Source: Anaerolineales bacterium (GTDB taxonomy: Bacteria > Chloroflexota > Anaerolineae > Anaerolineales > UBA11579). From it: DNA of 40,893 nucleotides. Location of the stretch: NCBI GenBank assembly GCA_024710875.1, contig JANJTX010000135.1, forward strand, positions 1 through 40,893, in the 5' to 3' direction. Both the position numbers and the translations under genes were made by a program. The notes below the pieces were generated by a model. It was not told where the DNA came from and did not search any database. It was given only the letters and a program-made list of their open reading frames with translations. Of the stretch, positions 8,901 to 16,467 are shown one piece after another (the stretch's first letter is position 1; each line of letters begins with the position of its first letter).

Positions 8901-11900
8901 GATAGCCTGCTGGTGCCGTTGTGGGATGGCCGGAAAGAGCCGCTGGGCGTGATTGCGGTGGACGCGCCGCCCAACGGCCAGCGGCCGGATGCACTCACCA
9001 TTGAAACCCTGGAAATATTTGCCAAAGAAGCCGCCCTGCTGATTGAGTCCGGGCACAAGACCCACAGCCTGCGTCAGCGGGTGGAAGAAATAGAAGGCCA
9101 GATTGGGCTGGCCGAGCGCGCCAGCCGCCACGCGCAGGATAACCTGGGCGTGTTGCTGCATAAAGACCTGGAACAAACTCTGGCAATTGAACAATTGCAT
9201 CACCGGGCGCGTACCATCCGGGTGGGGCTGGATATCGCCGAGGCGGTCAACCGCCAGCCGGACCGCGATGGTGTATTGCAGGCGCTGGGCGAGGAACTGA
9301 TTGGGCGGCTGGAGATGGATGGTGCCCTGATTGTGGAGCCGGCCACCAGTGGGCCGCGCCTGCTGCACAAACTCGGCAACCTGCCGGAGAGCGCCAATCC
9401 CCAGGCCCTGCTGGGCCAGCGCAACCCGCTGCGTCAGACGCTGTTAAACGGCGAGCCGATTCTGGTAGCGAACCTGGACACCAGCCCGGAGTGGCTGAAC
9501 ACGCCGCTGTTGAAAAACCTGAACGCCAAGGGCTTTGTCACCCTGCCGATTTCATCCAATGGGCATGTGGAAGCCGCCATCCTGGCCATTCGCCAGGTGG
9601 CGTTGCCGGAGTTTCAGGAGGAAGACCGCCAGGTCTTTGACCTGATTGGCAGCCAGGCGGCGATTGCGCTGCAGAACATCAACCTGCTGACCGAAACCCG
9701 GCGGCGATTGCGGGAAGTGAACCTGCTGCTGGACTTCAGCCGCCAACTGGGGGCGCTGAACGAGGGCCAGATTCTGGCGGCCCTGGTGGAGAGCGCCCGC
9801 AAAGCGCTGACGGCCGCCCATGCCGGTACGGTGGCCCTGTGGGATGAGCAGCGCGGTGAGCTGGTCACCCAGGCCGCCAGCGGCTATACGGATAATGAAC
9901 TCATCAAACGCCTGGGGTATGAACGCCACGAAGCCCTGCCGGGGCAGGTGTTTGCCGAGGGCACGGCGCGGCGGGTGGCGGATGTAGACTTTGCCCGCCA
10001 GTACAACTTGAGCCCGGAGAAACTGCTGCTGTACCGCGAGGCCACCGGCGGGCGGGTGCCGGTTTCCAGCCTGCTGCTGCCGATTAAGGCCGGCGAGCGG
10101 GCGGTGGGCCTGATTACGCTGGATAACTTCAACACCCAGGCGGCGTTTACCGCCGAGGATGAGGCCCTGGTGGCCTCGCTGGCCCAGCAGACTGGCCTGA
10201 CGCTGGATAACGCCCGCCTGCTGGAAGAATCGCGGCGACTGAATGAAGAGCTGGAACAACGCGTGCATGAACGCACCGAGCAATTGGAGCGCGAGCATCA
10301 TTTCATGCAGGCCCTGCTGCGCATCTCCACCGAACTTTCGGCCAGCCTGGACCTCGACCATGTATTGAACCGGTCATTGGAAGCCCTTAACGAAGCGCTG
10401 GATGCCGAGCAGTCCAGCATTGTCATTATGCGGCCGGGCGAAGAGAACCTGGTGTACCGGGCCGGGATCGGCATTAGCGGTAGCGCGCCGACCGGCGGGC
10501 GATTGTCTTCCTATAAAGTCGGCGAGGGCCTGGCGGGCTGGGTGATTGCCAACCGCCAGCCACTGGTGATCCCCGACCTGCACGAAGATGAACGCTGGAT
10601 TGGCGATCGCGGCGAAATCGCGGTACACCGCAGCGCGATTGTGGTGCCGCTGACGGTCGGGGCGGATGCGCTGGGGGCACTGTTGCTCTATCACCGCCAG
10701 CCGGCCCATTTTACCGAAGACCAGGTAGATGCGGTGCAGGCGGCCGCCAACCAGTTCGCAGTTTCGATTAACAATGGTGAATTGTTCCGCCTGATTCGCG
10801 ACCAGGCCGCCGATTTGGGCACGATGTTGCGCTCGCAGCAGGTGGAGGCCAGCCGCTCGACCGCCATGCTGGAAGGCGTGGCAGATGGCGTGCTGGTGAC
10901 GGACAGCCAGTCGGCGATTACGCTGTTCAACCAGGCGGCCGAACGCATTCTGCAACTGGAAGGGCAGGCGGTGGTGGGCCGCTCGCTGGATAACTTCCTG
11001 GGGCTGTTTGGGGCCGCCGCCCAACCCTGGATGGCGACCATCCGGACTTGGTCTGAAGCGCCGGTTGGCGAACGACCGGAAGCCGAAGTGTATTCTGAAC
11101 GACTGCTGCTGGATGACGGGCGGGTGGTTTCAGTGCACCTGGCGCCGGTGTATTCCGGCAAGGAGTTCCTCGGCACGGTCTCGATTTTCCGCGATATCAC
11201 GCACCAGGTTGAAGTGGACCGCCTGAAGTCTGAATTTGTGGCGACGGTCAGCCATGAACTGCGCACGCCGCTGACGCCGATTAAGGGCTATGTGGAATTT
11301 ATGATGATGGGCGGGGCCGGAACGCTCAATGACCAGCAAAAAGAATTCATGGATATCATCAAGAACAACATTGACCGCTTGAGCGTGCTGGTGAATGACC
11401 TGCTGGATGTCAGCCGGATTGAGGCGGGCAAGGTCTCGCTCTCCATGCAGCCGCTGAACCTGGCCGAAATCGCCGCCGAAGTGATTGAGTATGTGGAGCG
11501 CAAGAGCCAGGAAGAAAGCCGGCCGATGACCTTCCGGCTGCACGCCAGCGCCAGCCTGCCGAGCGCCTGGGGCGACGCCGAGCGCGTGCGCCAGATTTTG
11601 AGCAACCTGGTGGATAACGCCTACCGCTACACGCCCGAAAATGGCGAAATTGATGTGCACCTGAAAGCGATTGAGAATTTCATCCAGGTGGATGTGGCCG
11701 ATAAAGGCATTGGCATTTTCCCGGATGAACACCTGCGCGTATTTGGCCGCTTCTATCGCGGCGAGAACCATCTGGTGATGGCCACCAGCGGCACCGGGCT
11801 GGGCCTGGCGATTGTGAAGGAACTGGTGGAAATGCACAACGGGCGCATCTGGGTCGAGAGCAGCGGTGTGCCGGGCGAGGGCAGCACCTTCTCCTTTATT

Positions 11901-11960
11901 CTGCCGACCTACCGGCCGGAGCAGGCCCAACAAAAAGATGAACAACGGAAGGAAGACTGA
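5961..11960 (+). CDS. giant multi-GAF hybrid-type sensor histidine kinase
   Basis: This 1999-residue kinase has one N-terminal hydrophobic segment (about residues 5-30) and then a PAS-like domain (about 50-135). Eight GAF domains follow, beginning near residues 159, 332, 505, 680, 856, 1085, 1253 and 1451, each opening with a similar helix (for example 'LSRVSRELNTTLN', 'LRISTELSASLDL'). Coiled-coil linkers lie near 1035-1080 and 1420-1450. A second PAS (about 1635-1750) precedes HisKA with phospho-His1765 in 'SHELRTPLTPIKGY' and HATPase_c with N box 'NLVDNAYRYTPE' (about 1881) and 'GTGLGLAIVKEL' (about 1944). There is no receiver domain of its own. It sits between two response-regulator genes (5 nt and 2 nt away), so one operon encoding kinase plus two regulators is likely. 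The ligands are unknown. Confidence 0.92.
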   Translation: MLELGLTPLGISLALLGLALLSLTPLLLRAVPRLRQSAPPAPPAIALDVAAHEDAVLVIEAGGRVTYGNARARQWFGLNEETTPNLENLARTVRPADVFLSLCATPGTARFTLGKFLVEGTSHAIPYNQDRAIVLTLRRPQLLGLESQSSDANAQTFTILNEITQAMSASLNLETTITTILENVDRLVQSDFSEITLWNPETEELTPYRYIAGLGEDSHLEKSSQRYNVNQGYSGYLIAERRPLLIPDIDSYLAVRPALDRKEFPFKSYLGLPLVVGGEQIGTLELASQQVDAFRATDLELLTMLSGQAAVALQNAIIHYEEEQRVAEISGLAELAKVGSTIRDDHTLYERLTESIAHLLDVEIIGFLMFSEGERALQAQSPFKGLPEKFVELYRADLASGSTAEAVWMSGDVIYTDNASEDSALTALGIAHLALAAGIEHTALIPLQAGGRNLGYLQVANKRGGGKLDEDDMRLLTIVAGQAAPILDNAALMRESRRRAQRAETLRRIASLAGADATLDEILKFSLLEIARYFQAERAAIYLLEDSRGELRLHRDSAVGLEPGWLDAFERLSANSEEYRQSVTASGMPQVIADVLTADLPAFYQPLVAAMSGARALMALPLTIRERGVGEILLVGKRPGEYDHHDLQSLGTAASQLANAIERSQLYAQTDESLQRRVDHLTALSRVSRELNTTLNLHHLVQRVYDEAMRATGASGGKIVLLDLEAAHSNGTARSNGARPILLNLGQVESEKEALTELEEQVLQAGEPLIVDDFERSAANPSRAGMRSALIVPIAYQETVAGLVHLYARQPDHFDGVALEITQALATQAAIALGNAQRYQQQVLRSELLNRRVETFNTLFETARAVNLEMPLEEALEAIAFGIREANLFSTALVYVIGTEHQVLRAASGAGLSLEALEQVRQVLHPWNEIEQRMRPEFRRSDSYFIPHDLQPGAPLLMPAYAVSNYVVPEMPDANTWLPGDSLLVPLWDGRKEPLGVIAVDAPPNGQRPDALTIETLEIFAKEAALLIESGHKTHSLRQRVEEIEGQIGLAERASRHAQDNLGVLLHKDLEQTLAIEQLHHRARTIRVGLDIAEAVNRQPDRDGVLQALGEELIGRLEMDGALIVEPATSGPRLLHKLGNLPESANPQALLGQRNPLRQTLLNGEPILVANLDTSPEWLNTPLLKNLNAKGFVTLPISSNGHVEAAILAIRQVALPEFQEEDRQVFDLIGSQAAIALQNINLLTETRRRLREVNLLLDFSRQLGALNEGQILAALVESARKALTAAHAGTVALWDEQRGELVTQAASGYTDNELIKRLGYERHEALPGQVFAEGTARRVADVDFARQYNLSPEKLLLYREATGGRVPVSSLLLPIKAGERAVGLITLDNFNTQAAFTAEDEALVASLAQQTGLTLDNARLLEESRRLNEELEQRVHERTEQLEREHHFMQALLRISTELSASLDLDHVLNRSLEALNEALDAEQSSIVIMRPGEENLVYRAGIGISGSAPTGGRLSSYKVGEGLAGWVIANRQPLVIPDLHEDERWIGDRGEIAVHRSAIVVPLTVGADALGALLLYHRQPAHFTEDQVDAVQAAANQFAVSINNGELFRLIRDQAADLGTMLRSQQVEASRSTAMLEGVADGVLVTDSQSAITLFNQAAERILQLEGQAVVGRSLDNFLGLFGAAAQPWMATIRTWSEAPVGERPEAEVYSERLLLDDGRVVSVHLAPVYSGKEFLGTVSIFRDITHQVEVDRLKSEFVATVSHELRTPLTPIKGYVEFMMMGGAGTLNDQQKEFMDIIKNNIDRLSVLVNDLLDVSRIEAGKVSLSMQPLNLAEIAAEVIEYVERKSQEESRPMTFRLHASASLPSAWGDAERVRQILSNLVDNAYRYTPENGEIDVHLKAIENFIQVDVADKGIGIFPDEHLRVFGRFYRGENHLVMATSGTGLGLAIVKELVEMHNGRIWVESSGVPGEGSTFSFILPTYRPEQAQQKDEQRKED

Positions 11961-11962
11961 CC

Positions 11963-12340
11963 ATGGCGAAAATACTGATTGCCGAAGATGAACGCGACAT
12001 CCGCGACCTGATTACGTTTACCCTGCGCTTCGCGGGGCATGAGGTGGTGCCGACCAGCAATGGCGAAGAAGCCTACCTGAAGGCCCAGGAAGTGCTGCCG
12101 GACCTGATTATGATGGATGTGCGTATGCCGCGCATGACTGGCTACGAAGCCTGCAAGAAAATGAAAGAGATTGATGCCCTCAAGCCGATTCCGGTGGTGT
12201 TCCTCTCGGCCAAGGGCCAGGAGAGCGAAGTGGCGGCCGGGCTGGAAGCAGGGGCGGTGGAGTACATCCTCAAGCCGTTTGCGCCCGACCAACTGACCGC
12301 CAAGGTCAAAGAACTATTGGAGAAATACGCCCAGAAGTAG
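11963..12340 (+). CDS. single-domain (CheY-like) response regulator
   Basis: This 125-residue stand-alone receiver domain has acidic residues 'EDE' at the N-terminus, phosphoacceptor Asp52 in 'IMMDVRMPRMTG', Ser in 'VVFLSAKGQ', and Lys in 'EYILKPFAPDQL'. There is no output domain. It begins 2 nt after the stop of the giant kinase, so it is translationally linked and is probably a phosphotransfer target of it. The length is normal for the family. It may pass the signal on by protein-protein contact. The partner is not identifiable here. Confidence 0.9.
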   Translation: MAKILIAEDERDIRDLITFTLRFAGHEVVPTSNGEEAYLKAQEVLPDLIMMDVRMPRMTGYEACKKMKEIDALKPIPVVFLSAKGQESEVAAGLEAGAVEYILKPFAPDQLTAKVKELLEKYAQK

Positions 12341-12373
12341 GCGCCTCTTCGCCTGCTTTCGGGAACCCAAACT

Positions 12374-13159
12374 ATGAGCGCCATCATCATTGAAGACCGG
12401 GTAGTACATTATGAAGTCCTCGGCCGCGGGAAGCCGGTGATTTTCCTGCATGGCTGGGTGGGCTCATGGCGCTATTGGATTCCGGCGATGCAGGCGGCTT
12501 CGGTTTCGTACCGCGCCTATGCGCTGGATTTGTGGGGCTTTGGCGATACGGCCAAGCACCCGGAGAAGTACAGCCTGGAAGACCAGACGGCCCTGCTGGA
12601 CCGTTTCCTGAATGAAATGGGGATTGCCAAGGTGGCCCTGGTGGGGCATGGTCTGGGGGCGGTGGTGGCAGCCCTGTTTGCCGCCAAACACCCCTTTGTG
12701 GTGGACCGCTATATGGCGATTGGGATGCCTTTCCGGGCTACGGACCTGCATGAGCGGTTGAGCAGCAACAGCGCCGCCGAGCTGGCGACCTGGCTGCTGG
12801 CCACCAATCCCGGCACGGAAGCCGCCCGCAGCGAGGCGCCCAAGGCCGATGAGGCCGCCATCCGCACCTCGCTGGATGAACTGACTCACATGGATTTGCT
12901 GGATATCTCCAAGCAGTCGCGCACGGCGGCGTTGATTGTGCACGGCCAGAATGACCCGGCTATCCGCATCCCGATTCTTGAGAACGGCGCCCTGCCGGGC
13001 AGCACCCATCACCTGGTCTTTGAAGAGGTCGGGCACTTCCCGATGCTGGACCAGCCGAGCAAGTTCACCCGCCTGCTGAATGATTTTCTGGACCTCGCTT
13101 CGGGGGAAAGCCCGCAACAGCTCCAACTAAAGGAGGAATGGAAACGCCGCGTAAGGTAG
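12374..13159 (+). CDS. alpha/beta-hydrolase-fold protein lacking the nucleophile Ser (pseudoenzyme?)
   Basis: This 261-residue paralogue of the hydrolase at 1659-2441 shares 'VVHYEVLGRGKPVIFLHGWVGSW', the acid region 'GQNDPAI' and the His region 'VGHFPMLDQP' with it. The nucleophile elbow reads GHGLG: Gly93 (codon GGT) stands exactly where the paralogue has Ser93 (AGC). The other triad residues are kept. Unless another residue substitutes, it should not be a classical serine hydrolase. It could be a ligand-binding sensor, as in some plant hormone receptors of this fold, or a cofactor-free enzyme. It follows the CheY-like gene by 33 nt and closes the signalling run. The C-terminus has a charged tail ('QLQLKEEWKRRVR'). 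Confidence 0.82.
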   Translation: MSAIIIEDRVVHYEVLGRGKPVIFLHGWVGSWRYWIPAMQAASVSYRAYALDLWGFGDTAKHPEKYSLEDQTALLDRFLNEMGIAKVALVGHGLGAVVAALFAAKHPFVVDRYMAIGMPFRATDLHERLSSNSAAELATWLLATNPGTEAARSEAPKADEAAIRTSLDELTHMDLLDISKQSRTAALIVHGQNDPAIRIPILENGALPGSTHHLVFEEVGHFPMLDQPSKFTRLLNDFLDLASGESPQQLQLKEEWKRRVR

Positions 13160-13194
13160 TCGTACTTTCGCAGGGCGCGCCCCTTCCGGCTGTG

Positions 13195-13211
13195 CTGTTC
13201 CCCGTTACAAT
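13195..13211 (+). promoter_or_regulatory. promoter element of the NBR1-Ig lipoprotein gene
   Basis: CTGTTCCCCGTTACAAT ends in a TACAAT -10 box (13206-13211). The same 17-nt string, with one difference, lies before the tRNA nucleotidyltransferase fusion at 20732-20748. The start codon at 13252 gives a leader of about 35 nt with GGAG at 13238-13241. Confidence 0.5.
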
Positions 13212-13251
13212 GGATGTCTGACCTGACCCCCAACGCTGGAGATTGATTCGC

Positions 13252-14331
13252 ATGAAGATGAAAATGACCCTGACCGCGCTGGCGGCCCTGGCGCTGTTGC
13301 TGGCGGGCTGCAATATGCCCGGCAGCCCGCAGGCCACACCCACCAATAGCCCGGATAGCGTGATGACGGCCGCTGCGGCGACGGTGGCGGTGCAACTGAC
13401 GGCCAACGAAGCCAACCGGCCGACCGAAACCGCCACCCCTGAACCGACCCAAACGCCGGAACCCAGCCCGACCGTAGCGGCGGCCACCGCCACCCTGCGG
13501 CCGACGACCGCCCCGCAGACCGGCGCCAATACCGGCTGTGATTCGGCGGTGTTTGTGAGCGATGTCACAGTGGACGATGGCGCCAACATGGCCCCCGGCC
13601 AGACCTTCGCCAAGACCTGGCGCTTGAGCAATGGCGGCACCTGTACCTGGACCACCGATTATAAGGTCATCTTCGCCAGCGGCGATATCATGGGCGGCCC
13701 GACCGAGCAGAACCTGACCGCCAGCGTGGCCCCCGGCCAATCGATTGATATTACCGTGAACCTGACCGCCCCGACGGCCGCCGCCCGCTACCAGGGCAAC
13801 TGGCTGCTGCGCAATGCCAGCGGAGCCAACTTTGGCATTCAGGGCAGCGCCCCGTTCTGGGTGATTATTAACGTGACCGGTGCCAGCGGTAGCCCCACTG
13901 TGAGCGTGACCCCCGGTGGCCCGACCGCCACCACTGGTCCGACGGCCACCAACAGCCCGAGCGTGTACAGCAGCGCCAGCGGGATGAGCGTGAGCGAAAC
14001 CGGCCGGGTTGATCTGGACCTGGGCGTGGTGTCACCCTCCGGCGGCGGCTACGACTTTGAATTTTCCGTCTCCGGTTCCAACAAATCTTTGAGCCCGATT
14101 AACGGGGCGACTTTTGCCGTGTGGGGCGCGACCGCGCCTACCCTGGCGAACTGCGCCAGCGCGACCCTTGGCGGCGGTGCAATTGCCATCAGCAGCGCTT
14201 CGGTCGGGCAGCACCTGTGTTTCCGTACCAATGATGGCCGCTATGGCTTCATGAAAATCCTGAACCTCACGCCGAGCGATGCCGCCCAGGTGCAGACGCT
14301 GGAATTCAGTTACAGCACCTACGGCCCGTAG
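13252..14331 (+). CDS. lipoprotein with NBR1-Ig-like domain
   Basis: The product is a 359-residue secreted lipoprotein. A signal peptide ends in the lipobox LAGC with Cys20 when translation starts at the ATG at 13252; GGAG at 13238-13241 is 10 nt upstream, which I prefer over the in-frame TTG at 13243. A Thr/Pro-rich linker follows (about 25-95, repeated 'TP', 'PTET', 'PEPT'). Then comes a domain of the NBR1-Ig type (about 98-205: 'VSDVTVDDGANMAPGQTFAK', 'TWRLSNGGTCTWTTDYKV', 'VAPGQSIDITVNLTAP'), a second low-complexity linker, and a C-terminal beta-rich domain (about 240-359) that I do not recognise. Anchoring at the outer face of the membrane and a binding or structural role are inferred. 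A bidirectional terminator lies just downstream. Confidence 0.8.
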   Translation: MKMKMTLTALAALALLLAGCNMPGSPQATPTNSPDSVMTAAAATVAVQLTANEANRPTETATPEPTQTPEPSPTVAAATATLRPTTAPQTGANTGCDSAVFVSDVTVDDGANMAPGQTFAKTWRLSNGGTCTWTTDYKVIFASGDIMGGPTEQNLTASVAPGQSIDITVNLTAPTAAARYQGNWLLRNASGANFGIQGSAPFWVIINVTGASGSPTVSVTPGGPTATTGPTATNSPSVYSSASGMSVSETGRVDLDLGVVSPSGGGYDFEFSVSGSNKSLSPINGATFAVWGATAPTLANCASATLGGGAIAISSASVGQHLCFRTNDGRYGFMKILNLTPSDAAQVQTLEFSYSTYGP

Positions 14332-14347
14332 TTTATATTGATTTACC

Positions 14348-14382
14348 AAAACTCCCGCGCTCATGCGAGCGCGGGAGTTTTT
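14348..14382. terminator. bidirectional rho-independent terminator
   Basis: ACTCCCGCGCTC (14351-14362), loop ATGC, GAGCGCGGGAGT (14367-14378): a 12-bp perfect stem. It is followed by TTTTT on the + strand and preceded by AAAA, which reads as TTTT on the - strand. It sits between two convergent genes (ends at 14331 and 14397) and can serve both. Confidence 0.92.
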
Positions 14383-14396
14383 GATTCCGGGGCAGG

Positions 14397-15203
14397 TCAG
14401 GCCGGGGAGTCTTGGACTAACAGGCCGATAAAGACTTTAATAAGCTTGGGGTCAAACTGGATACCGGCCTGTTCCTGCAGATAGGCGCGCACTTGTTCGG
14501 GCGGCCAGGCCGGGCGGTAGGGGCGGTCATTCAGGAGGGCATCCCACACATCCACGATGGCGAAGAGCCGCGCCGGCAGCGGAATCAGTTCGCCTTTAAG
14601 GCCCCTGGGATAGCCGCTGCCATCCCAGCGCTCATGGTGGTAGAGGGGGATGTCAAAGGCCGGGCGCAGGAAAGGGATATCGCTCAGCATGTTACCGCCA
14701 TATTCCACGTGGCGGCGCATGATGCCCCATTCTTCTTCGGTCAGCGGGCCGGGTTTTCTGAGGATGCTGCCCGGGATGCCCATTTTGCCGATGTCATGCA
14801 GTAGCGCGCCGCGGCGCAGGTGGGTGAGGGCCACGCCGTGCAGGCCAAGGGCGCGGCCGAAGCGTTCGGTCATGGCGGTCACACGTTCGCTGTGGCCTTC
14901 GGTTTCCTTGTCTTTGAATTCCAGGGCTTTGGCCCAACCGGCCAGAGTGGCTTCGTAGGCTTCCAACAGCTCGTCATGGTGCTGCTGGCTGAGGCGCATT
15001 TGGGTGGCGCGCTCGATTTTGAGCAGCAGGGCGATGACCACCACGCTGACAATTACAAACAGCAGACCTTTGAGAGATTGATAATGGGTGATGTGCGAAG
15101 GGTCGCTAAAGACTTCGACAATCCGGTCGGATAGCAAAATCCAGAGGGTTGAAAACAGACCATAGGTTAATGGGACGCGCCAGATTCCCAGGAATTTCCA
15201 CAC
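14397..15203 (-). CDS. membrane-anchored HD-GYP phosphodiesterase
   Basis: This 268-residue protein has two N-terminal membrane segments (about 10-28 and 43-62, 'LTYGLFSTLWILLSDRIV' and 'SLKGLLFVIVSVVVIALLL'). This two-helix module also recurs at the front of other bacterial sensors. A short coiled linker leads to an HD-GYP domain (about 90-260): 'GHSERV', 'LLHDIGKMGIP' (HD pair), 'EYGG', 'HHERWDGSGYP' (GYP motif) and 'RLFAIVDVWDALLNDRPYR'. All usual metal ligands are present, so cyclic-di-GMP hydrolysis is likely. The start is GTG with GGAG 8 nt upstream (15212-15215). Since the only GGDEF-like protein here has lost its signature, the cyclic-di-GMP source must lie elsewhere. Confidence 0.9.
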   Translation of the reverse strand: MWKFLGIWRVPLTYGLFSTLWILLSDRIVEVFSDPSHITHYQSLKGLLFVIVSVVVIALLLKIERATQMRLSQQHHDELLEAYEATLAGWAKALEFKDKETEGHSERVTAMTERFGRALGLHGVALTHLRRGALLHDIGKMGIPGSILRKPGPLTEEEWGIMRRHVEYGGNMLSDIPFLRPAFDIPLYHHERWDGSGYPRGLKGELIPLPARLFAIVDVWDALLNDRPYRPAWPPEQVRAYLQEQAGIQFDPKLIKVFIGLLVQDSPA

Positions 15204-15303
15204 AGTTGAACACTCCAGTCAATTACATGACTACTTTCAAGTATACAACAAGCCCTAGATAATTCCACCCTATATAGTCGGAATTACACTGCCGAGGCCC
15301 GCG

Positions 15304-15309
15304 TATAAT
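15304..15309 (+). promoter_or_regulatory. -10 box of queG, leaderless arrangement
   Basis: A perfect TATAAT ends 6 nt before the ATG at 15316, so transcription should begin at or next to the start codon. No ribosome-binding site and no convincing -35 box are visible. Confidence 0.65.
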
Positions 15310-15315
15310 GGCGGT

Positions 15316-16464
15316 ATGGACAGAGCCAAGTTAACCGCGGACCTGAAGGCCGAAGCGGTTCGGCTGGGGTTTGTGCTGGCGGGGGTGACCACGCCCGACC
15401 CGCCGGCGAGCCTGCCGGTCTTTGAGAACTGGCTGGCGGCCGGACGGCACGGGCCGTTGGGCTACCTGGCGCGGCCGGATACGCTGGCGGCGCGGCGTGA
15501 CCCGCGGGCGTTGTTGCCGGAGTGCGAGAGCATTCTGGTGGTGGCTGCGGCGTATGACCGGCCAGAGGATGCAGGCCCGGCAAAACCCGGGCGCGGCCGG
15601 GTGGCGGCGTATGCCTGGCAGGAGGACTATCATGCGGCCTTGCCGCCGCGTTTGGCGGCGCTGGTGGCGTGGCTGGAGGCCGAGACCGGCGCGCCCATCC
15701 CGCACCGCATCCTGACCGACAGCGGGCCGGTACTGGAGCGCGACCTGGCGCAGCGGGCCGGGCTGGGCTGGATTGGCAAAAACAGTATGCTGATTCACCC
15801 GCAGCGCGGCTCGTATTTTCTGCTGGCCGAAGTCTTGCTGGGGGTTGAATTGGAGCCGGACGCGGCTATAGAAACTGACCATTGCGGCACCTGTACCCGC
15901 TGTATCGAAGCCTGCCCGACAGATTGCATATTGCCCGACCGCACGCTGGATGCCGGACGCTGTATTTCGACCCTGACGATTGAGTTGAAAACCGCCATCC
16001 CGCCCGATTTGCGACCATTGATGGGCGATTGGGTGTTTGGCTGCGACATCTGCCAGCAGGTCTGCCCGTGGAATGAGCGTTTTGCGCCACCGCAAGGCGA
16101 CCCGGCTTTCGCGGCGGCGGGGATAGAGCGAGCGCAGCCGTTGTTAGTCGATGAACTGGGGCTGGGGGCGGAGGAGTTTAAGCAGAAGTATGGGGCGACG
16201 CCGCTGGCGCGACCCAAGCGGGCGGGCTATTTGTGCAATGTGGCCGTGGCGCTGGGGAACGCTGGAGACGCGGCGGCCGTTCCGGCGCTGGCGGCCGCGC
16301 TGGGGGATGCAGAGCCATTGGTGCGCGGGCATGCGGCCTGGGCGCTGGGCCGGATTGGCGGCGATGCGGCGCGGGCGGCGTTGGCGGCGGCGTTGGCAGG
16401 TGAGGCGGATGCCGAGGTGCGGGGTGAGATGGAGGCGGCGTTGGGGGCTGTTGAGCTGGGTTAG
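15316..16464 (+). CDS. queG: epoxyqueuosine reductase QueG
   Basis: This 382-residue enzyme performs the last step of queuosine synthesis, reducing epoxyqueuosine in tRNA with cobalamin and two [4Fe-4S] clusters. The N-terminal part keeps 'LGYLAR' and 'YAWQEDYH'. The centre has 'DSGPVLERDLAQRAGLGWIG'. Ferredoxin-type clusters follow: 'CGTCTRCIEACPTD' and 'CDICQQVCPWN'. The C-terminus (about 300-382) holds HEAT-like repeats ('AVPALAAALGDAEPLVRGHA', 'AWALGRIGGDAARAAL'), as in longer QueG versions. No other queuosine gene is nearby. The ATG at 15316 lies just behind a TATAAT, so the mRNA is probably leaderless. Confidence 0.95.
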   Translation: MDRAKLTADLKAEAVRLGFVLAGVTTPDPPASLPVFENWLAAGRHGPLGYLARPDTLAARRDPRALLPECESILVVAAAYDRPEDAGPAKPGRGRVAAYAWQEDYHAALPPRLAALVAWLEAETGAPIPHRILTDSGPVLERDLAQRAGLGWIGKNSMLIHPQRGSYFLLAEVLLGVELEPDAAIETDHCGTCTRCIEACPTDCILPDRTLDAGRCISTLTIELKTAIPPDLRPLMGDWVFGCDICQQVCPWNERFAPPQGDPAFAAAGIERAQPLLVDELGLGAEEFKQKYGATPLARPKRAGYLCNVAVALGNAGDAAAVPALAAALGDAEPLVRGHAAWALGRIGGDAARAALAAALAGEADAEVRGEMEAALGAVELG

Positions 16465-16467
16465 GGA

